The notes: generated by a model from the sequence alone, not told the origin. DNA of 51,213 nucleotides from Myroides marinus (GCF_900109075.1 NZ_FNYS01000024.1:1-51213); one strand, 5' to 3'. Shown: positions 25,925 through 35,362, counted from the first letter of the stretch. Made by a program: numbers and translations.

Positions 25925-26950
25925 CTAAAACAAGCTTAAGTTAAGTTCGTTCACTAAGTCTAATATCATGTGATATCCTACTACTGAGTTACCTTGTGCA
26001 TCTAACCCTGGGCTAAATGTTCCGATACCTATCTTATTAGGTACAGATACTACGATACCTCCTCCTACACCAGACTTACTAGGTAGACCTACAGTACGTG
26101 CATACTCTCCACTGAACTCATACATACCTGCTATCAACATCTGAGACTGTACTAACTTAGACATTTCTGAATTCTTATACTTAGTATCCCCGTCAAAACG
26201 TGTACATTGATTAGCAAAGAAATAACCTATCTTAGCTAAATCTTCTGCTGTAATTTCAATAGAACATTGCTTAAAGTAATTGTCTAATCTATTCTCTTCT
26301 CCTTCGATTAAACCATTGTTCTTTAATAGGTGAAATATACCTCTGTTTCTATGTCCTGTTTCTCTCTCAGACATATATACAGAATGACTGTATCCGATAG
26401 CTTCGTTATTAGTAATATAACGAACCATACCTAATATCTTCTGAAAAGCCTCATCATTCTCTCCTCCTAATAAAGCAGTAGTAAGTATCGCTCCTGCATT
26501 CATTAATGGGTTTAATGGCTTTCCTTTTGTCTCTAAATTAGCATAGTGATTAAATGGCTTATCTGTACCATAATAACCTGCTTTAGAGAACACTTCTTTC
26601 TCTCCTAACTCTTCTACTGCAACCATCAATGCGATTACTTTAGAAATACTTTGAATTGTAAATTTCTGTGATACATCACCTACATTAACAACTTCTCCAT
26701 TCTGCTTTACTACAGAAAACGCTACTGCATTAGCATTAGCCTTACTAAGCTCTGGGATGTAATCAGCGACTTTACCTTCACCTATGTGTATTCTATTTTT
26801 CTCTAAAATACGCTCTAACATCTCATTTGTAATTAGATTAGAACTATCTCCACTTCTAATTATCTTCTTAGCATAAGCAGTTCCTCCAAAAGAAACTAGA
26901 CATGCTACAACCCAACTAAGGATAATGTTACTTACACTATTCTTCTTCAT
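25925..26950 (-). CDS. glsA: Glutaminase, exported form
   Basis: A 341-residue serine-dependent glutaminase (L-glutamine to glutamate + ammonia). The Ser-x-x-Lys pair is in FTIQSISK (Ser101, Lys104); MNAGAI near 150, NEAIGYSHSVYMSERETGHRN near 182-202 and SGVGGGIV near 293 are family blocks. Unlike the usual cytoplasmic enzyme of about 305 residues it starts with a signal peptide (KKN start, hydrophobic core, AYA-K cleavage near residue 27), so it probably acts in the periplasm to deaminate incoming glutamine. Third gene of a likely operon, 14 bases after menE. The functional link to MenE is not obvious. Confidence 0.9.
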   Translation of the reverse strand: MKKNSVSNIILSWVVACLVSFGGTAYAKKIIRSGDSSNLITNEMLERILEKNRIHIGEGKVADYIPELSKANANAVAFSVVKQNGEVVNVGDVSQKFTIQSISKVIALMVAVEELGEKEVFSKAGYYGTDKPFNHYANLETKGKPLNPLMNAGAILTTALLGGENDEAFQKILGMVRYITNNEAIGYSHSVYMSERETGHRNRGIFHLLKNNGLIEGEENRLDNYFKQCSIEITAEDLAKIGYFFANQCTRFDGDTKYKNSEMSKLVQSQMLIAGMYEFSGEYARTVGLPSKSGVGGGIVVSVPNKIGIGTFSPGLDAQGNSVVGYHMILDLVNELNLSLF

Positions 26951-26964
26951 GTTATTAATCTACT

Positions 26965-27996
26965 TTACTGAATATTCTTTCTTCTAATGATCTTACCTGT
27001 CTCTGTCTCTACAAACTTCTGTACGAACTGTACCTCTTTAGGTTTCTCGTATTTTCCCAAGTCTTCAAACAAGTCTTCAGGTAACTGATAAGGTGTGTTC
27101 TCGATAACTAAGACTAACTTATTTCCTAGATACTCATCCTCTTTGCTCGATACAAAGAAACGATAAGGAATCCTCTTTGACAACTTTTCTTCTATTTGCT
27201 CAGGAAAAAGTTTGACACCTCCACTGTTCACAACATTATCTACTCTGCCTAACCACTTAAACTCCTTATCACTAATCACTTCCACTAAATCATTAGTCAC
27301 TACTAAGTCTGGGTTTACTGTTGGTGCTGATATAACTAAACATCCTCTGTCATCTTGACTAACATTCGCATGTGGTAGTACAGAAAATATATCTGTACCT
27401 ACTAATTTAGCAGCTATATGTGTAATCGTCTCGGTCATTCCATAAGTTTCATATACCAATGTATCTAATAGCTGAAGCTTCTCTACTAAACTCTTATTCA
27501 CTTTAGCCCCGCCGATAATTAGTTTCTTCACATTCACTAATTCAACCAAGGAGTTTTCTACTTGCATTGGTACCATAGCTACAAAGTCATATACTTTACT
27601 ATTATCTGCAAGTGGTCTGGCAGTAGGAGCCATTACATCAAGCTTCCATCCAAGTATTAATGCGCGAATAAACATTAGCTTACCTCCAACAAATTTAGTA
27701 GACATACACAGTAGAGCATTACTTCCTGTCTGTACATCAAAGAAAGCTCCAGTAGCTTTAGCAGAGTAAAGCATAGTTTCTTTCTTTAATTGAATAATCT
27801 TAGGAGGCCCTGTAGTACCTGATGTAGTCAAACTAACATAATCATTAGTATTAAACCACTGTAAAATAAGAGTCCCTAAATCAACTAAATATTCCTCTTT
27901 ACCTGTGCTCCAATCGTGAGCTACAGCCACTAATTCTTCTACTGAATAAGAAACTCCGTTAAGCTCAAAACTAGGATGTATATAATTCAATTCCAT
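26965..27996 (-). CDS. menE: o-Succinylbenzoate-CoA ligase-like AMP-binding enzyme
   Basis: A 343-residue member of the ANL (AMP-forming acyl-CoA ligase) family, shorter than typical 450-550-residue members, as is usual for Bacteroidota MenE. ATP loop LTTSGTTGPPKIIQ near residue 56-70, YETYGMTET near 190, GRVDNVVNSGGVKLFPEQIE near 250 and the C-terminal catalytic Lys in ETGKIIRRKN. MenE activates o-succinylbenzoate in menaquinone synthesis. No other men gene is in the window, so the assignment rests on length and family pattern. Second gene of the leftward operon, 11 bases after the CPBP gene. Confidence 0.75.
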   Translation of the reverse strand: MELNYIHPSFELNGVSYSVEELVAVAHDWSTGKEEYLVDLGTLILQWFNTNDYVSLTTSGTTGPPKIIQLKKETMLYSAKATGAFFDVQTGSNALLCMSTKFVGGKLMFIRALILGWKLDVMAPTARPLADNSKVYDFVAMVPMQVENSLVELVNVKKLIIGGAKVNKSLVEKLQLLDTLVYETYGMTETITHIAAKLVGTDIFSVLPHANVSQDDRGCLVISAPTVNPDLVVTNDLVEVISDKEFKWLGRVDNVVNSGGVKLFPEQIEEKLSKRIPYRFFVSSKEDEYLGNKLVLVIENTPYQLPEDLFEDLGKYEKPKEVQFVQKFVETETGKIIRRKNIQ

Positions 27997-28007
27997 CTTC
28001 TCTATAA

Positions 28008-28913
28008 TTATTTAACTCTACCTAATAGTTGATGTTTCCAGTTCTTCCAACCATACTTCTTAGCAAATACAAATATGATTAATGGTAATACAATCCCTAC
28101 TTGTACAATATATTCCCAAGGAGAAATACCACTATCTGAGTTTATATTGGTAAATATTGAATTAGTTTGAAAAGCAGTCCAGTCCGAAGTAACTAATAGT
28201 ACTCCTACTAAATTATTAGCTGCATGAAATCCTAATGCTAATTCTAAACCATCGTCCATTAACGTAATAATCCCCAAGAATAAACCAGTACCTATATAGT
28301 ATATCATAATAGTTGCTCCTACTTTCTCTACTTCTGGGTTGGCTAAATGCATTAACCCGAAAATAATAGAAGTACTTAGTAAAGCTACTGCCCTACTTCT
28401 AGTAGCCAATCCTATTCCTTGCATTAAATAGCCGCGCATAAAATACTCTTCAAAACTAGTCTGTAAAGGAATTAATATGACTGCAAAAATGAAGAAAACG
28501 ATAAAAGGTCCTAGTTTAAATGACAAAACGTAGTCTTGTGGATCTTTTAGATATCCGTAAATAAAAAAGCCTATAATAACGAAACTCCACAGTCCGAAAG
28601 AAAATAAAAAACGCTTCCAATCAACCGTAGACCTAGAGGTAGTAAGACTTAGTAAGCTTTGCTTGTGAACAAATAATACCCAACCAATTAGGAATATCAA
28701 CATAAAAACAAGTGGTCCTATAGTTATCAAGAAGTTAACATTTTTACCATATTTTGTGATATTCATTTTTATGATTTCATTAGTAGATACGGCTGAATAT
28801 CTTAAATAAATCCAATTCAGGAACATAATTCCTAAAAAAAACAACGAAAAAGGTAAATAATACCAAAGTTTCTGATTTTTGTTTATTCTCAATAACTGTT
28901 CAATAATTCCCAT
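28008..28913 (-). CDS. CPBP-family intramembrane metalloprotease
   Basis: A 301-residue membrane protein with about eight hydrophobic segments. The three CPBP (Rce1-like, Abi) motifs are complete: EEYFMR with Glu155, Glu156 and Arg160; FGLMH with His189; and GFHAANN with His230. Such enzymes cut within or next to the membrane and act in protein maturation or in bacteriocin immunity; the natural substrate here is unknown. First gene of the operon with menE and the glutaminase, divergent from arsC with a 42-base gap. Confidence 0.85.
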   Translation of the reverse strand: MGIIEQLLRINKNQKLWYYLPFSLFFLGIMFLNWIYLRYSAVSTNEIIKMNITKYGKNVNFLITIGPLVFMLIFLIGWVLFVHKQSLLSLTTSRSTVDWKRFLFSFGLWSFVIIGFFIYGYLKDPQDYVLSFKLGPFIVFFIFAVILIPLQTSFEEYFMRGYLMQGIGLATRSRAVALLSTSIIFGLMHLANPEVEKVGATIMIYYIGTGLFLGIITLMDDGLELALGFHAANNLVGVLLVTSDWTAFQTNSIFTNINSDSGISPWEYIVQVGIVLPLIIFVFAKKYGWKNWKHQLLGRVK

Positions 28914-28929
28914 ATTTCAAAAAATGTAC

Positions 28930-28937
28930 TATATTTG
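28930..28937 (+). promoter_or_regulatory. Candidate promoter -7 box for the ArsC-like gene
   Basis: TATATTTG, 18 bases before the ATG at 28956, giving a very short leader. Lies in the 42-base gap of the divergent pair. Confidence 0.4.
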
Positions 28938-28955
28938 GTATAAAATTCCTTATTT

Positions 28956-29297
28956 ATGATCACAATTTATCACAATCCGCGTTGTAGCAAATCTCGTGAA
29001 AGCATAGCTTTCATGGAGGAACAAGGTGTAGCTTACAAAATTATAAAATATTTGGATGCTGACCTTACTGAAACTGATGTTAAAACTATTCTTAGCAAAC
29101 TGAATTACAATCCAATTGATTTAGTTCGTACGAAAGATGCTTTCTGGAAAGAAACTTTCGAGAGTAATACATTAAGTGACGAGGAGATTATTCAGGCAAT
29201 GGTACTAAACCCTAAGCTAATTGAAAGACCTATTGTAGTTAATGGCCCTAAAGCTGTTATTGCAAGACCTACAGAAAAAATACACGAAATCTTGTAG
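28956..29297 (+). CDS. arsC: ArsC-family (glutaredoxin-like) reductase
   Basis: A 113-residue thioredoxin-fold protein of the ArsC/Spx/YffB family. The N-terminal HNPRCSKSR contains the redox Cys10, followed by the typical helix (SRESIAFMEEQ), and IERPIVVNGPKAVIARP near the end holds the cis-Pro and anion-binding Arg residues. It could reduce arsenate with glutathione/glutaredoxin or a related thiol; no other ars gene is nearby, so a general redox role is equally possible. Monocistronic and divergent from the CPBP operon. Confidence 0.85.
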   Translation: MITIYHNPRCSKSRESIAFMEEQGVAYKIIKYLDADLTETDVKTILSKLNYNPIDLVRTKDAFWKETFESNTLSDEEIIQAMVLNPKLIERPIVVNGPKAVIARPTEKIHEIL

Positions 29298-29380
29298 ATT
29301 AAATTAACAATTTATTAACTATTGTTTTTTAAACCTTCACCACAAATTATAGTCTAATTGGTATAAAACTAACGACTATA

Positions 29381-31864
29381 ATGAAAAGATTAAAAACTAC
29401 AAAAGTTCTCCTAATGCTGTTAACCTTAATGTTTGGGATAACAGCATTAGCGCAGAACTCTAAAAAAAGTATCGTATCTGGTACTGTAGTAGAAACTGCT
29501 ACAAATCTTCCTTTAGAATATGCTAGTATATTCGCACAAAATGAAAACAATGCTAATATTGTTTCAGGTGGTATGACTGACTCAAAAGGACATTACTCTT
29601 TTGAGGTTCCTAATGGTTCATACTATATCAAAATAGAATTCCTTGGTTACAAAACTATCGAACTACACAAAGTAGCAGTAAATGGAGACACTAATCTAGG
29701 TGTTAAAAAAGTTGCTGATGATAACCAAATGCTTGATGAAGTATTAGTTATCGCAGAAAAATCAACTGTAGATATCAAACTAGATAAAAAAGTGTACAAT
29801 GTAGGACAAGATATGATCGTAAAAGGTGGTACTGCTGGGGATGTCCTAGACAATGTTCCATCTGTTACAGTTGATAGCGAAGGTGCCGTTAGTTTACGTG
29901 GTAATGAGAACGTAAAAGTACTTATTGATGGTAAGCCTACTGGTCTTGCTAATAATATTCAAGAAGCTATGCGTATTCTTTCTGCTGAATCAATTGATAA
30001 AGTAGAAGTTATCACTAATCCATCTGCTCGTTATGAGGCAGAAGGTGGAGCAGGTATTATCAATATCGTTCTTAAAAAAGGTAAAGCTCAAGGTATTAAT
30101 GGTAACGTAACAGCTACTGTGGGTGATCCTCGTAACTATGGTTTAAGCGGTAACGTAAATATCAGAGGAGAAAAATATAACTTCTATACTACTTTATCTT
30201 ATAGAGATGGTAAAGTAAAAGGGTATGGAAGAAATAACAACCAATACTTAGACGCTAAAGGTAATACTACTCAATTCATTAATGAATACAAAGACAATAA
30301 CAGAGACAGAGAAAGCTACGATGGTACTTTTGGATTAGACTATTACCTTACACCTTCATTAACATGGTCTAATAATGTAACTGTTAGAAGAACTAATGGA
30401 TCAGCATATAACACAGTTGATTACCAATACTATGACCCTTCTTATGTTCTACAATACAATAGAGATAGAATAGAAAACCGTAAGTCAGACTATAACAGTG
30501 TTGAATACAGTACTTCTTTTGAAAAGAAATTCAAAAAAGAAGATCACAAACTTACTGTTGAAGCAACTATCTCTCAAGATAGAAGTAATGATATGGCTAA
30601 TATTTCAGACATTAATGATCACTTAAACAAAATGTCTTATGAAAGAAATAGCAACAATGACAAGTATAAAAACGGATTAGTTAAGGTAGATTATACTTTA
30701 CCTATTGGTAAAAACGGAAACTTTGAAGCTGGTTATTTAGGTACTTTTAAAACTACAACAAATAACTTCAGTCTTGCTAACCTAACAGGTAACCAATGGG
30801 TAACTAATACTAAAGTATCTAATATTTTAGAGTACAAAGAACAAGTAAATGCTTTCTATGCTCAATATGGAGATAAGATTACTGATAAGTTAAACTTTAT
30901 GGTTGGACTTCGTTGGGAAAAAAGTAATATTGATGTAAACCAATTAGTAAGCAAAGACTTTAATAATAAAAAATATGATGATTTCTTCCCTAGTTTATTC
31001 TTAAACTATGAGTTAGATGATTCTAGTAGCTTAAGCGTTAGTTATAGTAAACGTATCATGCGTCCTAGAGGACATTTCTTAAACCCGTTCTCTAACTATA
31101 CAAGTGATATTAACTTCTTCCAAGGTAACCCAAATCTTGATCCAGCTAAAACAAATGCTTTCGATTTAGGATACTTAAAAAGATGGAGTGGCTTTACGTT
31201 AAGTGCTTCGGCTTACTTAAACAAAACAGATGATACATTCCAATTCGTAAAGAGAATTGCCGGTACTAATGCTAGTGGAACACCTATTACAGTTAGTTCA
31301 CCTATCAACTTAGCTACTGAATACAGATATGGATTTGACTTTACATTAAACTATACTCCATTCAAATGGTGGAAACTTAATGGTAACTTCAACTTCTATA
31401 GATCTGAAATAAATGGAGATTACACATTCACTAATTTTGATGGAACAGTTGAAAAAGAAAACTTTGATCAAAATACTTATGCTTGGTTCACTAGAATTAC
31501 TTCTAAAATAACATTGCCATACAAAATTGATTGGCAAGTAAATGGAATGTATAGAGCTCCTTATGATACATCTCAAGGAAGAGCAAAAGGAAACTTATCA
31601 GCGAACACATCGTTGAGTAAAGATATCTTAAAAGACAAAGCTACTATTACATTCAACGTAAGTGATATATTTAACTCTAGAAAAAGAGAATCTGACACTT
31701 ACCTTCCTCAATCTATTTCACACAGTGAAATGCAATGGAGAGGAAGACAAATCAATTTGTCATTTACTTACCGTTTTAACCAGTCTAAAATGAATAGACA
31801 AAAACAACAAAAACCAGGAAATGGTGATGGTGAACAAGGTGGTGGAGAAATGGAAATGATGTAA
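29381..31864 (+). CDS. Outer membrane beta-barrel receptor (TonB-dependent-receptor-like)
   Basis: An 827-residue outer membrane protein. Signal peptide 1-24 (ALA before Gln25); a carboxypeptidase-regulatory-like beta sandwich at about 30-115 (VSGTVVETATNLPLEYASIF); a plug-like domain at about 120-220 with GTAGDVLDNVPSVTVDSEG, ENVKVLIDGKPTGL and VEVITNPSARYEAEGGAGIINIVL; then a long barrel ending with a glycine- and Met-rich tail (GDGEQGGGEMEMM). This is the outer membrane beta-barrel family related to TonB-dependent receptors, without a SusD partner. Substrate unknown. Monocistronic, terminator at 31913. Confidence 0.85.
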   Translation: MKRLKTTKVLLMLLTLMFGITALAQNSKKSIVSGTVVETATNLPLEYASIFAQNENNANIVSGGMTDSKGHYSFEVPNGSYYIKIEFLGYKTIELHKVAVNGDTNLGVKKVADDNQMLDEVLVIAEKSTVDIKLDKKVYNVGQDMIVKGGTAGDVLDNVPSVTVDSEGAVSLRGNENVKVLIDGKPTGLANNIQEAMRILSAESIDKVEVITNPSARYEAEGGAGIINIVLKKGKAQGINGNVTATVGDPRNYGLSGNVNIRGEKYNFYTTLSYRDGKVKGYGRNNNQYLDAKGNTTQFINEYKDNNRDRESYDGTFGLDYYLTPSLTWSNNVTVRRTNGSAYNTVDYQYYDPSYVLQYNRDRIENRKSDYNSVEYSTSFEKKFKKEDHKLTVEATISQDRSNDMANISDINDHLNKMSYERNSNNDKYKNGLVKVDYTLPIGKNGNFEAGYLGTFKTTTNNFSLANLTGNQWVTNTKVSNILEYKEQVNAFYAQYGDKITDKLNFMVGLRWEKSNIDVNQLVSKDFNNKKYDDFFPSLFLNYELDDSSSLSVSYSKRIMRPRGHFLNPFSNYTSDINFFQGNPNLDPAKTNAFDLGYLKRWSGFTLSASAYLNKTDDTFQFVKRIAGTNASGTPITVSSPINLATEYRYGFDFTLNYTPFKWWKLNGNFNFYRSEINGDYTFTNFDGTVEKENFDQNTYAWFTRITSKITLPYKIDWQVNGMYRAPYDTSQGRAKGNLSANTSLSKDILKDKATITFNVSDIFNSRKRESDTYLPQSISHSEMQWRGRQINLSFTYRFNQSKMNRQKQQKPGNGDGEQGGGEMEMM

Positions 31865-31912
31865 TTTAAAACTGCAACTTTTACTAAACTATTATAAATT
31901 ATTTATTTGTTG

Positions 31913-31943
31913 AAAGGGGTGATCGAATGATCATCCCTTTTTT
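31913..31943 (+). terminator. Terminator of the receptor gene
   Basis: AAAGGGGTGATC (31913-31924) pairs with GATCATCCCTTT (31929-31940) with one G-U pair, loop GAAT, then T-run. Confidence 0.85.
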
Positions 31944-31992
31944 ATTTAACTAATCCTTCGATACTATACTACCCTCACAAAAGGGCATAAAA

Positions 31993-32022
31993 AAAGAGTC
32001 ATAATAATTATTATGACTCTTT
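31993..32022. terminator. 30-base perfect palindrome, terminator of the 58-residue protein gene
   Basis: 31993-32007 is the exact reverse complement of 32008-32022. Flanking A and T runs make it a terminator on both strands; it lies 17 bases past the stop codon of the leftward small gene at 32040. Confidence 0.8.
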
Positions 32023-32039
32023 ATTTCTTAAACCAAATA

Positions 32040-32216
32040 CTAGATCTGATTGTCTTCTAATTGCTGTCTATTAGCTTTCTTTTCTTTTAATAATTCTCTA
32101 GCTCCACCTACTGCCCAGTAAGATGCAAAACCAACTAAGAATATTAAAAGCCAAAATGCCATGGTAATTACAGTCATGGCAACAATGAAACCTAAATACT
32201 GTTGAAATTCAAACAT
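32040..32216 (-). CDS. 58-residue single-pass membrane protein
   Basis: A short open frame with good support: GGAGAA lies 5-6 bases before the ATG, a strong Shine-Dalgarno sequence rare in this genome, and a perfect-palindrome terminator follows the stop. The product starts MFEFQQYLGFIVAMTV, has one hydrophobic helix (about 9-34) and a charged C-terminal tail with ARELLKEKKANRQQLED. It is probably an inner membrane peptide with the tail in the cytoplasm. No family recognised. It stands alone between the receptor gene and fumC. Confidence 0.7.
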   Translation of the reverse strand: MFEFQQYLGFIVAMTVITMAFWLLIFLVGFASYWAVGGARELLKEKKANRQQLEDNQI

Positions 32217-32368
32217 ATTTTCTCCGGATTAATATTTTGTATATACGCCGTAAATATACTCACTTTTCTCGTTTCTACCTAACTGATAATAATTTTTAAT
32301 CTTTCTTTAGAATCAAACTAAATAATTTACCTTATCTTTATAGTATAATCATTCTAAATAAAACAACA

Positions 32369-33766
32369 ATGGACTATAGAATAGAAAAAGACACCATAGG
32401 AGAGATAAAAGTTGCACAAGACAAATACTGGGGAGCACAAACTGAACGCTCTAAAAACAACTTTAAAATAGGTCCTGAGGCATCTATGCCTCACGAAATC
32501 ATAGAAGCTTTTGCTTATCTAAAAAAAGCTGCTGCTTTTACCAATGCAGACCTAAATGTCTTATCTACAGAGAAAAGAGATTATATCTCACAAGTATGCG
32601 ACGAAATACTAGCAGGAAAACTTAATGAACACTTTCCATTAGTTATTTGGCAAACTGGTTCGGGAACTCAATCTAATATGAATGTAAATGAAGTTATCGC
32701 TAATCGTGCTCAGGTATTAGCAGGGCTTCAAATCGGAGAAGGAGAGCCTGTCTTAAAAGCAAATGATGATGTAAATAAATCACAATCTTCTAACGATACT
32801 TATCCTACAGCTATGCATATAGCTGCTTATAAAGCTATTGTTGAATATACAATCCCTGGTGTTACTCAATTGAGAAACACTTTGGACAAAAAGGCAAAAG
32901 ATCTAAAAGACGTAGTTAAGATTGGACGTACACACCTTATGGATGCTACTCCTCTTACACTTGGACAAGAAATATCTGGGTATGTAGCACAACTTGATTA
33001 TGGACTAAAAGCATTAAACCATACTTTACCTCATCTTTCAGAATTAGCACTAGGTGGTACCGCGGTAGGTACAGGATTAAATACACCTAAAGGATATGAT
33101 GTGAAAGTAGCAGAATACATTGCTAAGTTCACAAACCTTCCATTTGTAACTGCACCTAATAAATTCGAAGCTCTTGCTGCACATGATGCTATTGTCGAAA
33201 CTCATGGAGCTTTAAAGCAACTAGCTGTTTCTTTATATAAAATTGCCAATGATATTCGCTTACTAGCATCCGGACCACGTTCAGGAATAGGTGAATTAAT
33301 TATACCTGCTAATGAACCTGGTTCTTCTATTATGCCAGGTAAAGTTAACCCTACACAGTGTGAAGCACTAACAATGGTAGTTGCTCAAGTTATTGGGAAT
33401 GATACTACAATCTCATTTGCAGGAACACAAGGTCACTTTGAATTAAACGTATTTAAACCAGTTATGGCTGCTAACTTCTTACAGTCAGCGAGATTACTAG
33501 GTGAAGCATGTATTTCATTTGACGAACATTGTGCTCAAGGAATAGAAGCTAATGATAAGCGCATAAAAGAATTATTAGATAATTCACTAATGCTTGTTAC
33601 AGCCTTAAATACAAAAATAGGGTATTACAAATCAGCTGAGATTGCTCAAACAGCTCACGCTAATGGCACAACTCTAAAAGAAGAAGCTGTGCGTTTAGGG
33701 TATGTTACACCTGAAGATTTCGACAAATGGGTAGATCCTAAATTGATGATCGGAAACCTAGAATAA
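32369..33766 (+). CDS. fumC: Fumarate hydratase, class II
   Basis: A 465-residue enzyme of the aspartase/fumarase superfamily, converting fumarate and malate in the citric acid cycle. Starts [33 protein letters not shown] at 97-104, [14 protein letters not shown] at 137-150 and [10 protein letters not shown] at 187-195 form the active site; the signature [11 protein letters not shown] at 318-328 carries the catalytic Ser loop. Class II is oxygen-stable and iron-free. A near-consensus TATCTTTA box lies about 35 bases upstream. Monocistronic, terminator at 33798. Confidence 0.96.
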   Translation: MDYRIEKDTIGEIKVAQDKYWGAQTERSKNNFKIGPEASMPHEIIEAFAYLKKAAAFTNADLNVLSTEKRDYISQVCDEILAGKLNEHFPLVIWQTGSGTQSNMNVNEVIANRAQVLAGLQIGEGEPVLKANDDVNKSQSSNDTYPTAMHIAAYKAIVEYTIPGVTQLRNTLDKKAKDLKDVVKIGRTHLMDATPLTLGQEISGYVAQLDYGLKALNHTLPHLSELALGGTAVGTGLNTPKGYDVKVAEYIAKFTNLPFVTAPNKFEALAAHDAIVETHGALKQLAVSLYKIANDIRLLASGPRSGIGELIIPANEPGSSIMPGKVNPTQCEALTMVVAQVIGNDTTISFAGTQGHFELNVFKPVMAANFLQSARLLGEACISFDEHCAQGIEANDKRIKELLDNSLMLVTALNTKIGYYKSAEIAQTAHANGTTLKEEAVRLGYVTPEDFDKWVDPKLMIGNLE

Positions 33767-33797
33767 ATTAGAACTTTTTCATCCTACTTTATAACTA

Positions 33798-33834
33798 AAA
33801 AAGCCAATACAACAATCTGATGTATTGGCTTTTT
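33798..33834. terminator. Bidirectional terminator between fumC and trpB
   Basis: AAAAAGCCAATACA (33798-33811) with TGTATTGGCTTTTT (33821-33834), 9-nt loop; between convergent genes. Confidence 0.9.
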
Positions 33835-33887
33835 ACTTTATAGAAGTCCCTCTTCACTTTATAGATCTGTGATACATACTCTAGAAA

Positions 33888-35069
33888 TTAGAAGTTAAAG
33901 TAACTACGGTAATTATCAAGGTCTTTATCTCCTCTTCCTGACAGATTTATTACCACAACATCCTTAGGTTTAAACTTGCGCTGATCTAACACAGCTAATG
34001 CATGTGAACTTTCAATAGCAGGGATAATACCTTCTACTTTACACAATGCTAACCCTGCATTCATAGCTTCATCATCTTTAATCGCAAAGAACTCAGCTCT
34101 ACCTAACTCTTTCATATGCGCATATAAAGGTCCAAAACCTGGATAGTCTAATCCTGCTGATACAGAATAAGCTTCTAAAGGCTCACCTTGTTCATCTTGC
34201 ATAAATAAAGTCTTACTACCGTGTAATACTCCTTCTTTACCTACAAATGATGTAGCAGCTGTCTTAGGACTATCAGCTCCTTCTCCTCCACCTTCTGCTA
34301 CAATAAGTTTAACTTGTTCATCTTCTAAGAAATGATAGAATGCTCCTACTGCATTACTTCCTCCACCTACACAAGCTACTACATAGTCAGGTTCTTCACG
34401 TCCTTCTTTTGCCAATAACTGTTTTCTGATTTCTTTAGAAATAATAGATTGAAATCTACTTACCATATCAGGATAAGGGTGTGGACCTACTGCCGAACCT
34501 ATTAGATAAAATGTATCATCTGGATTTTCTATCCAATATAGTAAAGCTTCATCTACAGCCTCTTTCAGAGTCTTAGCTCCAGATTCAGCAGGTCTCACCT
34601 CAGCTCCTAACATTTTCATACGAGCCACATTTGGCGCTTGTCTTTCGATGTCTAAAGCCCCCATATATACGATACACTCCATTCCCATAAGTGCACACAC
34701 AGTAGCAGTAGCTACACCATGTTGTCCTGCCCCTGTCTCAGCTACTATTTTATTCTTTCCTAATCGCTTAGCTAATAATATCTGTCCAATAGTATTATTA
34801 ATCTTATGCGCTCCAGTATGACATAGATCCTCTCTTTTTAAATATACTTTAGTATTATACTTCTCAGACAATCCTTTAGCAAAGTATAAAGGAGTTGGAC
34901 GCCCCACGTAATCTTCTAATAACTGAGCCATCTCTTTCTGAAAGTCCTCTTGTTCTATAATAGAGATATACTCCCTTTGTAACTGCCCAATAATTGGAGC
35001 TAATGCTTCAGGAATAAATGCTCCACCATAATTCCCGTAATAACCGTCTTGATTTACTTGATATTTCAT
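33888..35069 (-). CDS. trpB: Tryptophan synthase beta subunit
   Basis: A 393-residue PLP enzyme condensing indole and serine to tryptophan. GGAFIPEAL near the N-terminus, [16 protein letters not shown] with the PLP lysine Lys89, the phosphate-binding [10 protein letters not shown] near 233 and SGRGDKD near the C-terminus identify it as the standard TrpB1 type. No trpA or other trp gene is adjacent in the window, although the gene keeps its own Trp attenuator: a leader peptide with three consecutive Trp codons and a terminator hairpin 38 bases upstream of the start codon. Expression is thus probably set by charged tRNA-Trp. Confidence 0.95.
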   Translation of the reverse strand: MKYQVNQDGYYGNYGGAFIPEALAPIIGQLQREYISIIEQEDFQKEMAQLLEDYVGRPTPLYFAKGLSEKYNTKVYLKREDLCHTGAHKINNTIGQILLAKRLGKNKIVAETGAGQHGVATATVCALMGMECIVYMGALDIERQAPNVARMKMLGAEVRPAESGAKTLKEAVDEALLYWIENPDDTFYLIGSAVGPHPYPDMVSRFQSIISKEIRKQLLAKEGREEPDYVVACVGGGSNAVGAFYHFLEDEQVKLIVAEGGGEGADSPKTAATSFVGKEGVLHGSKTLFMQDEQGEPLEAYSVSAGLDYPGFGPLYAHMKELGRAEFFAIKDDEAMNAGLALCKVEGIIPAIESSHALAVLDQRKFKPKDVVVINLSGRGDKDLDNYRSYFNF

Positions 35070-35107
35070 TGTATAATTTGTTTTAATTTTTACTTTCGAT
35101 TAGGCAC

Positions 35108-35141
35108 AAAAAAAAGAGGCTTGTCGTATGACAAGCCTCTT
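35108..35141 (-). terminator. Attenuator hairpin upstream of trpB
   Basis: On the minus strand AAGAGGCTTGTC (35141-35130) pairs with GACAAGCCTCTT (35125-35114), loop ATAC, followed by eight U residues. It lies between the Trp-rich leader peptide and trpB. A leader segment TGTCGT (around 35196-35191) is complementary to ACGACA in the loop and 3' arm, a possible antiterminator pairing. Confidence 0.85.
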
Positions 35142-35164
35142 CTAGGTATTATATATTATTTCTC

Positions 35165-35251
35165 TTAATTCATATATACATAGCAAGGACTGCTCACGAC
35201 ATTCGACGTAAGTTTAGTCCACCACCAAGTATTTGTAAGAATTAAATTCAT
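35165..35251 (-). CDS. trpL: Trp leader peptide of the trpB attenuator
   Basis: A 28-residue reading frame starting 18-20 nt after the predicted transcription start. It begins MNLILTNT, then three consecutive TGG codons (residues 9-11, bases 35227-35219), and ends YVYMN. Consecutive codons of the regulated amino acid just upstream of a terminator are the hallmark of ribosome-mediated attenuation: stalling at Trp codons would free the downstream RNA to form an antiterminator. The stop codon is 24 bases before the attenuator stem. Confidence 0.8.
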   Translation of the reverse strand: MNLILTNTWWWTKLTSNVVSSPCYVYMN

Positions 35252-35275
35252 TTCGTTTTTCTACTTATTGAATTG

Positions 35276-35305
35276 CAAATGTAGAAACTTATTTTCAATA
35301 AACAA
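35276..35305 (-). promoter_or_regulatory. trpL-trpB promoter (TTG-N19-TACATTTG)
   Basis: On the minus strand TTG (35305-35303) and TACATTTG (35283-35276) with 19 bases between, a full Bacteroidota promoter match. The -7 box is identical to that of rpmE2. Confidence 0.75.
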
Positions 35306-35306
35306 T

Positions 35307-35341
35307 AAAAAAAGGATATCATTTTAAAAACGATATCCTTT
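35307..35341 (-). terminator. Terminator of the lysozyme-like protein gene
   Basis: On the minus strand AAAGGATATC pairs with GATATCCTTT (35341-35332 with 35320-35311), 11-nt loop, then U-run. The U-run ends one base before the TTG of the trpL promoter. Confidence 0.85.
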
Positions 35342-35362
35342 AAGCTTTTCTTTCTTAAAGAG

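Noticed and set aside
28008..28913. CPBP (Abi) protein as bacteriocin immunity or abortive-infection gene
   Set aside because: No bacteriocin precursor or modification genes; it is in an operon with metabolic genes.
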